Below, piece by piece: positions 52,828 to 60,754 of a DNA stretch of 64,000 nt. Every line of letters begins with the position of its first letter. Within the stretch, counting starts at the first letter, position 1. Both the position numbers and the translations under genes were made by a program. The stretch is taken from positions 1-64,000 of the forward strand of contig NZ_JAADZW010000016.1 of NCBI RefSeq assembly GCF_010645065.1, given 5' to 3'. Source of the stretch: Flavobacterium fluviatile. Its GTDB lineage: Bacteria; Bacteroidota; Bacteroidia; Flavobacteriales; Flavobacteriaceae. The notes below the pieces were generated by a model that saw nothing but the letters and a program-made list of their open reading frames with translations, was not told where the DNA came from and searched no databases.

Positions 52828-52995
52828 TTATATGACACCCTCGTCATTATTCTTCTTTTCATTCATTTTTGCCACCAAAGCTTTTAAACGCATGGCACGC
52901 TCTTTTTTCTCTTCCTGAACTCTGGCCTTTTTCCGGTTTAGCAATTTGGTGTGTAACGCCTTGTTTTTTGTATTTTTTTCAGGTCCTTTTGCCAT
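52828..52995 (-). CDS. Small highly basic protein of unknown function
   Basis: From the ATG at 52995 the product is 55 residues, starting MAKGPEKNTKNKALHTKLLN and rich in Lys and Arg with a helical, possibly coiled-coil centre. An upstream in-frame ATG at 53046 would add 17 residues that look unlike the rest. The composition suggests nucleic-acid or ribosome binding, which is inference. It lies 35 bases upstream of the DMP19-like gene. Confidence 0.65.
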   Translation of the reverse strand: MAKGPEKNTKNKALHTKLLNRKKARVQEEKKERAMRLKALVAKMNEKKNNDEGVI

Positions 52996-53055
52996 GATAC
53001 AATTTGTTTTTTGCAAATTTCGGGTAAATAATGATAAAATTGGCAATAAATTTTT

Positions 53056-53339
53056 GGGCGTTTCCCTCCGGGCCGGGCTATCCGTTGCAAGTCCACACTC
53101 TTCCTTCGTCAGCCTGCGGGCTTTCCACTTCTATCCCAATGTCATTAAGTTAACGTCACTTCGAGTGATTTTTAATCATAATGCGATAGCTTTATTATTA
53201 AAAATTGTATCGAGAAGCTTTCTAATACTAAGGTTCTCGATACATTTTCTTTAAAAAAAGCTATCGCATTTTTAAAGAAAACACTCGAACTGACGACAAT
53301 ATCCCTTAATTTAATGACATTGAATTCTATCCCTAACGC
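53056..53339. repeat. Host repeat GGGCGTT...CCCTAACGC interrupted by a foldback element
   Basis: The left part starts GGGCGTTTCCCTCCGGGCCG at 53056 and ends at TTCTATCC (53136). The right part resumes with TTCTATCCCTAACGC at 53325-53339. Joining the two restores a repeat ending CTTCTATCCCTAACGC that I recall from many Bacteroidota genomes. It is interrupted by the element at 53137-53322. Together they explain most of the 518-base gene-free stretch 52996-53513; the rest (53340-53513) holds only AT-rich sequence before the PrcB-like gene. Confidence 0.7.
53137..53322. mobile_element. MITE-like foldback element of 186 bp with terminal inverted repeats
   Basis: The ends CAATGTCATTAAGTTAA (53137-53153) and TTAATTTAATGACATTG (53306-53322) are inverted repeats with one mismatch. 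Inner arms also pair: CGTCACTTCGAGTG with CACTCGAACTGACG, ATGCGATAGCTTT with AAAGCTATCGCAT, and TGTATCGAGAA with TTCTCGATACA. The flanks ACTTCTATCC and AATTCTATCC form a 10-base imperfect direct repeat, as a target duplication would. It encodes no protein, so any movement would need a transposase elsewhere. Confidence 0.75.
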
Positions 53340-53513
53340 AATCTCGTTTTCATAAGAAGATTTAGTTTTAAAAGATTAATATGCGACATTAAAAAGAATC
53401 TCTTTAATTAAATATCCTAAAGACCAGAACCTCAACGCAACCTTTTAAAAAAATAAACATCTGTTAACAAAGAGAATAACTAACCAATTCTCAAAACTAA
53501 AAAACTAAAAACC

Positions 53514-53969
53514 ATGAAACAGATTATTACCCTTTTTACTATTTTATTTTTATTAACTGGCTGCAGCAATGATAATGACAATAACGATTCAGGTCAGTCC
53601 GATGTTGAATTTAAAGTTATTGCTCAGGGAGACCCAAGTCCTTCTCAGACAGAAAATATTTCTAAATCAAATTTTGTCGTAAAAAATACCGAAAGCTGGA
53701 ACGCTTTTCTGAGTAAAATGAGCAGCTACGAAACCTCTAAATTTACGGAAACCAGTATTGATTTTACAAAATATCAGATCATTATTGTTTTTGATCAGGT
53801 ATATGGCAACGGCGGGCATTCGATTGACATCACAAAAATCACTGAAAATAATAATAGCATATTCGTGCACGTGGAAAAATTGCTCAAAGGAAACATTGCT
53901 ACAGTGGTAACGCAGCCTTATCATATCGTTAAAATAGCTAAGTCTCCAAAAAAAGTAGTTTTTAAATAA
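53514..53969 (+). CDS. PrcB-like C-terminal domain lipoprotein
   Basis: The 151-residue protein has a lipoprotein signal with Cys17 (FLLTGCSNDN) and a short acidic linker of Asn and Asp. The remainder resembles the PrcB C-terminal domain (PF14343): SWNAFLSKM, IDFTKYQIIIVFDQVYGNGGHSIDI and YHIVKIAKSPKKVVF. PrcB in Treponema is part of a protease complex; here no protease gene is adjacent, so the role is open. Confidence 0.8.
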   Translation: MKQIITLFTILFLLTGCSNDNDNNDSGQSDVEFKVIAQGDPSPSQTENISKSNFVVKNTESWNAFLSKMSSYETSKFTETSIDFTKYQIIIVFDQVYGNGGHSIDITKITENNNSIFVHVEKLLKGNIATVVTQPYHIVKIAKSPKKVVFK

Positions 53970-54102
53970 AAGGATAATCCTATAATTTACAAGTCAAATC
54001 CATTTCTGATTTATTTGTATTTTTGTTTCTGCAGAGACTCTGTATAATAAGTCTTTACAGGAACTTAGCCTTTTTACAAACTACTAAAATTAATGATATA
54101 GA

Positions 54103-54681
54103 ATGAATCCTAAAGTTGATTTTTATTTTAGCAAAAACGAAAAATGGCAGAAAGAAACCGAAAAATTAAGAACCATTGTTCTGGACTGCCAGTTATCCGA
54201 AGAATTGAAATGGGGAACTCCATGCTATACTTTCCAAAACAAAAATATCGTTCTGATTCATGATTTTAAGGAATATTGTGCGCTATTGTTTTTCAAAGGT
54301 GCTTTATTAAAAGACACAGACCATATTCTGGTACAGCAAACCGCCAATGTACAGTCGGCACGCCAGATCCGGTTTACCAATATTCAGGAAATCAACGAAC
54401 TGGAGCCTGTCCTGAAAGCCTATATTTATGAAGCTGTTGAAGTAGAAAAAGCTGGTTTGAAATTTGAATTCAAAAAAACGCAAGAATTCGCTGTCGCCGA
54501 AGAATTTCAAACCAGATTAAATGAAAATCCGGATTTAAAAACCGCTTTTGAGGCATTGACTCCGGGACGACAAAGAGCCTATATGCTTCATTTTTCTGCA
54601 CCTAAGCAATCTAAAACCAGAGAGTCACGAATTGAAAAAGCAATTCCGCACATTCTTAACGGAAAAGGATTAAATGATTAG
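54103..54681 (+). CDS. YdeI-like protein (DUF1801 plus OmdA-type tail)
   Basis: The 192-residue protein has a DUF1801 domain at about 8-115 (ELKWGTPCYTFQNKNIVLIHDFKEYCAL in two parts, LFFKGALLKD) and a C-terminal YdeI/OmdA segment at about 130-188 (FEALTPGRQRAYMLHFSAPKQ, ESRIEKAIPHILNGKG). The domain structure matches bacterial YdeI; the biochemical function is unknown. A related gene begins 7 bases after its stop, so they form a pair. Confidence 0.9.
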   Translation: MNPKVDFYFSKNEKWQKETEKLRTIVLDCQLSEELKWGTPCYTFQNKNIVLIHDFKEYCALLFFKGALLKDTDHILVQQTANVQSARQIRFTNIQEINELEPVLKAYIYEAVEVEKAGLKFEFKKTQEFAVAEEFQTRLNENPDLKTAFEALTPGRQRAYMLHFSAPKQSKTRESRIEKAIPHILNGKGLND

Positions 54682-54687
54682 CCCAAT

Positions 54688-55245
54688 ATGAAAGCAACCT
54701 TCTTCCCAACCCAGGAAAACTTCAGAGCATGGCTGGAAAAACATTATCAAACCGAAACCGAATTAATAGTTGGTTTCTATAAAGTGAGCAGCAAAAAACC
54801 AACCATGTCCTGGTCAGAATCTGTAGATCAGGCACTTTGTTTTGGCTGGATTGACGGTATCCGCAAAACTATTGATGACGAAAGTTATTCGATTCGGTTT
54901 ACGCCAAGAAAAAAATCGAGTATCTGGAGTGTTATCAATATCAAAAAAGTCGAACAGCTTACAAAAGCCGGACTCATGAAAGAAGCCGGACTAAAAGCTT
55001 TCGAATTAAAATCTGAAGAAAGATCCGGAATTTATTCACACGAAAAAGAAGCTTATATACTCGACCCTGAATTAGAAAAACAATTCAGAGCCAATAAAAT
55101 CGCCTGGGATTTTTTTGAAAAACAGGCTCCATCTTACAAAAGAGTAGTGATTCATATAATAATGAGTGCCAAACAGGAAAAAACCAGAATTTCGAGACTT
55201 GAAAAAGCGATAGCTGCAAGTGCACAGCAAAAACGCATTCTTTAA
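54688..55245 (+). CDS. YdeI/OmpD-associated (OmdA) family protein
   Basis: The 185-residue protein belongs to the OmdA/YdeI family: FRAWLEKHYQTETELIVGFYK, SWSESVDQALCFGWIDGIRK, IRFTPRKKSSIWSVINIKK, and the shared tail SAKQEKTRISRLEKAIA. Its C-terminal third is related to that of the preceding gene product, suggesting an old shared domain. It follows by 7 bases and is probably co-transcribed. The function is unknown. Confidence 0.92.
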   Translation: MKATFFPTQENFRAWLEKHYQTETELIVGFYKVSSKKPTMSWSESVDQALCFGWIDGIRKTIDDESYSIRFTPRKKSSIWSVINIKKVEQLTKAGLMKEAGLKAFELKSEERSGIYSHEKEAYILDPELEKQFRANKIAWDFFEKQAPSYKRVVIHIIMSAKQEKTRISRLEKAIAASAQQKRIL

Positions 55246-55364
55246 ATTTTTAATATTAAAGTAATGCTAAAATAACGTATGAAAGGTTAATCTTATAATC
55301 GAAATACAAGAATAAACTGTAATTTTATTCCTTCTAAAAGATTTCAGCTCTAAAAAGGAAAAGT

Positions 55365-56264
55365 ATGACGGAAAGAAAAGCATTAGAATATTATGTTTTA
55401 GACGTATTCTCGAACGAAAGTTATAAAGGAAACCCGCTTTCTGTTGTTTTTACTACCGGAAATTTACCAATCGAAACCTATCAGGATATTTCTAAAGAAT
55501 TTGGTTATTCTGAGACTTCTTTCGTTTATTATTCAAAAGAGCAAAAAGCATTAAACGTCCGTTCATTTACCTCTAACGGAATTGAAATTGACGGCGCAGG
55601 ACACAATTTGCTGGGTGCAGTCTGTGGCGCCTTATTCAAAAAAATGCCCATATTTGAAGAACAATCAGAAAGCAGTCGGTTTGTGATCATGAAACATTCT
55701 GCGATTCCGGTAACAGTAAGTTTTGATCCGGTTACGCAATATCCGGTAGTACAGATGCACCAAAAACCAGCAGTTGTCAAAGAAGAAATTCCTACATATA
55801 AATTAGCTGTTGCACTTGGTTTAAAAATCGAAGATTTAGACAGCAATGATTTTGTACCGACGATTGTAAAAACAGAAGTTGCCCATACGATGGTTCCTGT
55901 CAAAAACAGCCGGATTCTTAATGAAATCGTTCCTGACAACAAACTTTTAATCGGGATTTCGAAAGAATACCACTCTGACGGGTTTTATTGCTTTACTATT
56001 TCAGATCAGAATGACAACATTGCCGAAACCCGGTTTTTCAACCCTGTAATCGGAATCAATGAAGATCCTGCAACGGGAACTGCTGCCGGGCCCTTAATTG
56101 GGTTTCTTACTCAAAAGAAATACACAAAACCCAATCAGGAATATAAAATTCTGCAAGGCGTTAAGCTAAACCAGCCTTCAATAATTGAAGTAATGAATCG
56201 TGAAAATGATATTTTGGTGGGTGGTTCTTCGATTGTTACGATGAAAGGGGAACTTTACATATAA
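55365..56264 (+). CDS. PhzF family isomerase
   Basis: The 299-residue protein has the two-lobed PhzF (diaminopimelate epimerase-like) fold: YVLDVFSNESYKGNPLSVVF at the N-terminus, the probable catalytic Glu in GYSETSFVYYS, DGAGHNLLGAVCGALF, and the second-lobe signature EDPATGTAAGPLIGFL. PhzF proteins isomerise dihydro-anthranilate in phenazine synthesis, but most family members have other, unknown substrates, and no phenazine genes are near. A terminator follows. Confidence 0.92.
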   Translation: MTERKALEYYVLDVFSNESYKGNPLSVVFTTGNLPIETYQDISKEFGYSETSFVYYSKEQKALNVRSFTSNGIEIDGAGHNLLGAVCGALFKKMPIFEEQSESSRFVIMKHSAIPVTVSFDPVTQYPVVQMHQKPAVVKEEIPTYKLAVALGLKIEDLDSNDFVPTIVKTEVAHTMVPVKNSRILNEIVPDNKLLIGISKEYHSDGFYCFTISDQNDNIAETRFFNPVIGINEDPATGTAAGPLIGFLTQKKYTKPNQEYKILQGVKLNQPSIIEVMNRENDILVGGSSIVTMKGELYI

Positions 56265-56294
56265 AAAAAGCGGCATTTACAATTACCGCTTTTT
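56265..56294. terminator. Terminator between phzF-like and CDGSH genes
   Basis: AAAAAGCGG (56265-56273) and CCGCTTTTT (56286-56294) pair perfectly around a 12-base loop and can act in both directions. Confidence 0.8.
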
Positions 56295-56311
56295 ATGTTT
56301 GGACAAAATCC

Positions 56312-56539
56312 TTAATTCGTTTTCATCGGAGGCAAATCAAATGCCACAGAATCATGTTCGAAGTTGTTTCTGTGCCCTCCATCGCAAAATGGTTTATTAT
56401 TTGATAATCCGCAACGGCAGAGGCCTAATGCTGATCGTCCCTGTAACCCGTAAAGAGTTCCTTCCGGATCCATGATTTCAAAATCACCTTCAATTTTGAT
56501 TGATCCGTTTTTATTGATAATAAGTTTAGTCTTGCTCAT
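56312..56539 (-). CDS. CDGSH iron-sulfur domain protein
   Basis: The 75-residue protein has one CDGSH-type [2Fe-2S] site with Cys41, Cys43, Cys52 and His56 in CRCGLSNNKPFCDGGHRN. The three-Cys one-His ligand set is complete. Small prokaryotic CDGSH proteins are thought to handle electrons or clusters. It is convergent with the PhzF gene. Confidence 0.93.
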   Translation of the reverse strand: MSKTKLIINKNGSIKIEGDFEIMDPEGTLYGLQGRSALGLCRCGLSNNKPFCDGGHRNNFEHDSVAFDLPPMKTN

Positions 56540-56673
56540 AAAAAATTTGTTTTTATTGTTTTTTTGGATGGCAAAGATTGCGAAATATATTTTGAAGATC
56601 TCGCTTGTAGTGTTAGTTTAAACTGGTTCTATTTTAATGGGCAATTCCGCAGAAATACACAAAGGTTTTTATT

Positions 56674-56804
56674 GAATTGCGTCCAGCTTTAGCTGGATGA
56701 AACTATAATTGACTTCCAAATTGGCTTTAGCCAAACCACTCATTTTGGCTAAAGCCAAATAAATTGACATCCTGCAAACCTCCAGCTAAAGCAGGAGGCA
56801 ATTC
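56674..56804. repeat. Dispersed palindromic repeat with TTTAGCTGG / TTGGCTTTAGCCAA hairpins
   Basis: The ends GAATTGC (56674-56680) and GCAATTC (56798-56804) are inverted. Inside, TCCAGCTTTAGCTGGA folds on itself and TTGGCTTTAGCCAAA (56721-56735) pairs with TTTGGCTAAAGCCAA (56744-56758) around a short loop. CCTCCAGCTAAAGCAGGAGG near the right end is a third hairpin. With the CTCTGCGAA repeat at 56853-56897 it fills most of the 409-base gene-free stretch 56540-56948. Confidence 0.75.
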
Positions 56805-56852
56805 ATTGTTTAATTTAAATTATGTGACTTCGCGAGTCTGCTAGATTAAAAA

Positions 56853-56897
56853 TTCTCTGCGAATCTCTGCGAAAAACCTTTGCGAATCAATGCGCAA
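56853..56897. repeat. CTCTGCGAATCTCTGCGAA-type repeat before metG
   Basis: Units TCTCTGCGAA, TCTCTGCGAA, CTTTGCGAATC and ATGCGCAAT follow one another, as in the family at 31768-31862. A full-match -7 element TATTTTTG is present at 56922-56929, 20 bases before the metG ATG, but without a TTG at the right distance. Confidence 0.6.
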
Positions 56898-56948
56898 TAA
56901 CAAAATCTCAATTCTATTGCTTATTTTTGCACTCAATAAATTTGAAAG

Positions 56949-59084
56949 ATGATACAAAATCCAAAAAGATATACCATTACAGCGGCATTGCCTTACACGA
57001 ATGGACCAATTCACATTGGGCATTTGGCGGGGGTTTACGTGCCTGCGGATATTTATTCAAGATACCTGCGCATGCAGGGAAAAGACGTTGCTTTTATCTG
57101 CGGAAGCGATGAACACGGCGTTGCCATTTCGATGAAAGCCAAAAAAGAAGGAGTTACACCTCAGGAAGTCATAGACAAATACGACGGAATTATCAGAAAA
57201 TCGTTCGCTGATTTCGGAATTTCGTTTGATAATTATTCCAGAACTTCGGCTAAAATTCATCATGAAACGGCTCAGGAATTCTTTAGGACATTGTATGATA
57301 AAGGCGATTTTATAGAAGAGGTTACAGAACAATTATACGATGCAAAAGCAGATCAGTTCCTGGCAGATCGTTTTGTTGTAGGTACATGTCCAAAATGTGA
57401 CAATCCGGAAGCTTACGGCGATCAGTGCGAAAAATGCGGTTCGACTTTGAACGCTACCGATCTGATTAACCCAAAATCGACAATTACTGGAGAGACTCCA
57501 ATTTTGAAATCAACAAAACACTGGTTTTTACCTTTGGATCGTTACGATGCTTTCTTACGTGAATGGATTTTGGAAGGTCATAAAAACGACTGGAAAACGA
57601 ACGTTTACGGACAGGTAAAATCATGGATTGATGCCGGATTAGAGCCTCGTGCCGTAACACGTGACCTGGATTGGGGAATTGATGTTCCGGTTGAAGGTGC
57701 CGAAGGAAAAAAATTATATGTCTGGTTTGATGCACCTATCGGATACATTTCTTCTACAAAAGAATGGGCTGCACGCGAAGGAAAAGACTGGGAACCGTAT
57801 TGGAAACATCAGGACACCAAACTGGTCCATTTTATTGGGAAAGACAATATTGTTTTCCACTGTATTATTTTCCCGGCAATGCTAAAAGCAGAAGGAAGCT
57901 ACATTTTACCGGACAACGTTCCTGCAAATGAGTTCCTGAATCTGGAAGGAAATAAACTTTCGACTTCTAAAAACTGGGCGGTTTGGCTGCACGAATATTT
58001 AGAAGAATTTCCGGAAAAACAAGATGTTTTGCGTTATGCCTTAACATCAAATGCACCTGAGACTAAGGATAATGATTTTACCTGGAAAGATTTTCAGGCG
58101 AGAAATAATAATGAACTGGTTGCCATTTTTGGAAACTTCATTAATCGTGTTGTGGTTTTAACCAACAAATATTACGAAGGTGTTATCCCAACGCCAAACG
58201 AATTTACAGAAATTGACGAAAATACTTTAGCCGAATTAAAAGCGTATCCGGCTGTGATTTCGAGTTCAGTGGAGCGTTACCGATTCCGTGAAGCTTTAGG
58301 CGAATTGATGAATGTGGCCCGTTTAGGAAATAAATACCTGGCAGACGAAGAACCCTGGAAAGTGATGAAAGACAATCCGGAGCGTGTGAAAACCCAAATG
58401 TACGTAGCTCTTCAGATTGCTGCTGCATTGAGCGTTTTGGCCGAACCGTTTTTGCCTTTTACAGCTTCAAAGCTTTCAGGAATTCTTAAATTGAGTGATC
58501 TGAAAGAACATTTTGAAGGATTTAGTAAATTTTTGAAAGAGAATCATCCTGATGCAAAAGACATCATTATCGATAAAACTCTGGGCTGGAATGACATTGC
58601 TGAAAATTCAGATTTACTTCCGGCAGGACATAAAATTGGAGAAGCGGAACTACTTTTCGCAAAAATCGAAGACGAAGAAATACAAAAACAAATAGATAAA
58701 CTGGAAGCTACAAAAACCGCTAATCTTGCCGAAAACAAACAAGCAGAACCACAGAAAGATTTGATTCAGTTTGAGGAATTTGCTAAAATGGACATTCGTA
58801 TCGGAACTATTCTTGAAGCTGAAAAAATGCCAAAAGCTAATAAACTTTTAGTGCTAAAAGTAGATACAGGAATCGATGTTCGTACGATTGTATCCGGAAT
58901 TGCAGAGAGTTTTTCTCCGGAAGAAATTATTGGGAAACGTGTTTCTGTTTTGGTAAACTTGTCACCAAGAGCTTTACGTGGCGTTGAGAGCCAGGGAATG
59001 ATTTTGATGACTTCAAATACCGAAGGGAAACTTGTGTTTGTAAATCCGGATGCTGATGCGCCGAATGGAGCGACGGTAAACTAA
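56949..59084 (+). CDS. metG: Methionyl-tRNA synthetase with C-terminal tRNA-binding domain
   Basis: The 711-residue class I synthetase charges tRNA-Met. The HIGH motif is HIGH in NGPIHIGHLAGVY at about residue 21. The zinc knuckle CPKCDNPEAYGDQCEKCG is at about 147. The KMSKS loop reads NKLSTSKNWAVW, a Lys-x-Ser-Thr-Ser form that I believe is usual in this phylum. A C-terminal EMAP/Trbp111-like domain occupies about 605-711 (MDIRIGTILEAEKMPKANKL, SPRALRGVESQGMIL). A terminator follows. Confidence 0.97.
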   Translation: MIQNPKRYTITAALPYTNGPIHIGHLAGVYVPADIYSRYLRMQGKDVAFICGSDEHGVAISMKAKKEGVTPQEVIDKYDGIIRKSFADFGISFDNYSRTSAKIHHETAQEFFRTLYDKGDFIEEVTEQLYDAKADQFLADRFVVGTCPKCDNPEAYGDQCEKCGSTLNATDLINPKSTITGETPILKSTKHWFLPLDRYDAFLREWILEGHKNDWKTNVYGQVKSWIDAGLEPRAVTRDLDWGIDVPVEGAEGKKLYVWFDAPIGYISSTKEWAAREGKDWEPYWKHQDTKLVHFIGKDNIVFHCIIFPAMLKAEGSYILPDNVPANEFLNLEGNKLSTSKNWAVWLHEYLEEFPEKQDVLRYALTSNAPETKDNDFTWKDFQARNNNELVAIFGNFINRVVVLTNKYYEGVIPTPNEFTEIDENTLAELKAYPAVISSSVERYRFREALGELMNVARLGNKYLADEEPWKVMKDNPERVKTQMYVALQIAAALSVLAEPFLPFTASKLSGILKLSDLKEHFEGFSKFLKENHPDAKDIIIDKTLGWNDIAENSDLLPAGHKIGEAELLFAKIEDEEIQKQIDKLEATKTANLAENKQAEPQKDLIQFEEFAKMDIRIGTILEAEKMPKANKLLVLKVDTGIDVRTIVSGIAESFSPEEIIGKRVSVLVNLSPRALRGVESQGMILMTSNTEGKLVFVNPDADAPNGATVN

Positions 59085-59108
59085 AGTTTTATAAATAATA
59101 TAAAAATG

Positions 59109-59150
59109 GCGTGAATCGGTTAAGAGATTAATTGATTCACGCTTTTTGTT
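59109..59150 (+). terminator. Terminator after metG
   Basis: GCGTGAATC (59109-59117) pairs with GATTCACGC (59134-59142), followed by TTTTTGTTTT. Confidence 0.85.
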
Positions 59151-59230
59151 TTAAAAAATATTACTTCGATTGTATTTAGAAAAAAAAGTAAGATATTCGC
59201 CAGAAATAAATTTTAAACAAAACTTAGATC

Positions 59231-60667
59231 ATGATTAAAAAGCTATTTATTACCTATTTGTTTTTTAGCAGTTTAATTTCTTATTCTCAAGATATTATAA
59301 GCTCAACTGTTGTTGATTTAAAAAAGAATCGTGATGTTTTTCAAACGGTTAACAATGAAAAAAAGACAGTCACCCTGTTTGTAAGCGATAAAGAAAAAGT
59401 AAAAGCTATTCAGTTAAACGAGAAAATGCAAATTACTGACAGTATTTCTACAGCAAGACCGGATACCAAAAAATACGCCAACATGATTGGTTACAATATT
59501 AGTAATAATCATACAAGATTATATTGGTCATCAAACAACTATGAAAACATTTTTGCACAGTTATATGATTTTGATACACGTAAAACCATAACTAAAGAAT
59601 ATACAATAGTTTTAAAAAACGAAAAGATTTTACAAAAATTCAGTGAAAACGAAAATTTTTATATTTTGACAGTTTTAAAAAACAGTAATAATTTTAAATT
59701 TCATGTTTTTGATAAAGAAGGCAATTACACCGAAAGAATTATTACTTTAGAAGGATTTCATTTTTTTAAATCGGATTATCAAAAGTCAGATTTATACGGA
59801 GTAATAGGAGAAAATTTACTGCCATTTGAAGCGCCTTTCACTTTGCAAAATATTACTGTTGAAAATCCGACATCATTAACTGATGCTGCCAAAAAAAGAA
59901 AATCCTATTTTAATGATAAAAAATTAACCTTAACTTTTGACACCAATATCGATTTTACCCAAGTAATTATAATTGATCTGAAAGATTTTACAGCTACTGA
60001 AAAAATGGTGAAAAAACAATTTATCGCAGGAGACAGAACGTCATTGAATTCCAATTCTTTTTATTTTGAAAATAAGCTATATCAGATAAAATCTTCATCA
60101 GATTTATTATACTTTACAATTAAGGATCTGGACAGCAATCTTTTAAAAGAATATGTCGTTAATTCAGCAACACCTATTGATTTCAAAAATTCGGAGATTT
60201 ATCAGGAAGGAGGAGATTTTGGAGGCGGAAAGAGAATTTTAGAAACTACTTCTCAATTTATTCGAAAGATAAACAACCTGAATTCTGGACTTTCCTGCTA
60301 TCACATTGGGCAAAATACGCTGATTACTTTTGGTGGTGTATCAGCAGTACAGCAATCTACAGGACAAATAGCATTAGGTCAGTTTGGCTTAATTGGTGCT
60401 TTGGCCTCAGCTGCAATGTATAATCCAACAATGACCAGTTTTAATGCCTATTCTAACAGAAAAGTTGTTAAAATTGAAGGATTATTCGACACGGACGGAA
60501 ATCATATTAAAGGAGAATTACAGCCATTAGCATTTGATAAAATCAGAACATTTTTTGATAAGAATAATGATGTTTCCTCACAAACACTATTTAGAATCGA
60601 CTCTTACTATCTGGGATATTATGACAATAAAACTAAAGAATATATCATTCGAAAATTTGCAGACTAA
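59231..60667 (+). CDS. Secreted protein of unknown function
   Basis: The 478-residue protein has a signal peptide (to about residue 19, LISYSQ). The rest is beta-rich and Asn/Lys-rich with no recognised motif. It contains a Gly-Gly segment (GGDFGGGKRIL at about 330) and a short hydrophobic, Ala- and Gly-rich stretch (QIALGQFGLIGALASAAMYN at about 378-400) that could be membrane-active. The repeated XXDFDTRKT / FDKEGNY / FDTDGNHIKG pieces resemble blades of a propeller. It lies alone between two terminators, so it is a single-gene unit. Confidence 0.8.
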   Translation: MIKKLFITYLFFSSLISYSQDIISSTVVDLKKNRDVFQTVNNEKKTVTLFVSDKEKVKAIQLNEKMQITDSISTARPDTKKYANMIGYNISNNHTRLYWSSNNYENIFAQLYDFDTRKTITKEYTIVLKNEKILQKFSENENFYILTVLKNSNNFKFHVFDKEGNYTERIITLEGFHFFKSDYQKSDLYGVIGENLLPFEAPFTLQNITVENPTSLTDAAKKRKSYFNDKKLTLTFDTNIDFTQVIIIDLKDFTATEKMVKKQFIAGDRTSLNSNSFYFENKLYQIKSSSDLLYFTIKDLDSNLLKEYVVNSATPIDFKNSEIYQEGGDFGGGKRILETTSQFIRKINNLNSGLSCYHIGQNTLITFGGVSAVQQSTGQIALGQFGLIGALASAAMYNPTMTSFNAYSNRKVVKIEGLFDTDGNHIKGELQPLAFDKIRTFFDKNNDVSSQTLFRIDSYYLGYYDNKTKEYIIRKFAD

Positions 60668-60669
60668 CA

Positions 60670-60701
60670 AAAACTCCCGATTTCACAATTCGGGAGTTTT
60701 T
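60670..60701 (+). terminator. Terminator after the unknown secreted protein gene
   Basis: AAAACTCCCGA (60670-60680) and TCGGGAGTTTT (60690-60700) form a perfect 11-bp stem with a 9-base loop and a T tail. Confidence 0.85.
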
Positions 60702-60754
60702 GTCTAAGAACGCTTTCAAAATGCTAATTTTGCATTTCGCTTAATAAAAATAAA

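Noticed and set aside
52946..53254. Plus-strand ORF of 102 residues
   Set aside because: It runs through the small basic gene in antisense and then through the repeat elements, so no protein family is expected.
53137..53322. Possible small RNA gene from the long hairpin
   Set aside because: The terminal inverted repeats and flanking direct repeat fit an inserted element better, and no promoter or T-run terminator is evident.
55529..55942. Minus-strand ORF of 137 residues
   Set aside because: It lies wholly inside the PhzF gene on the opposite strand, and no family signature is visible.
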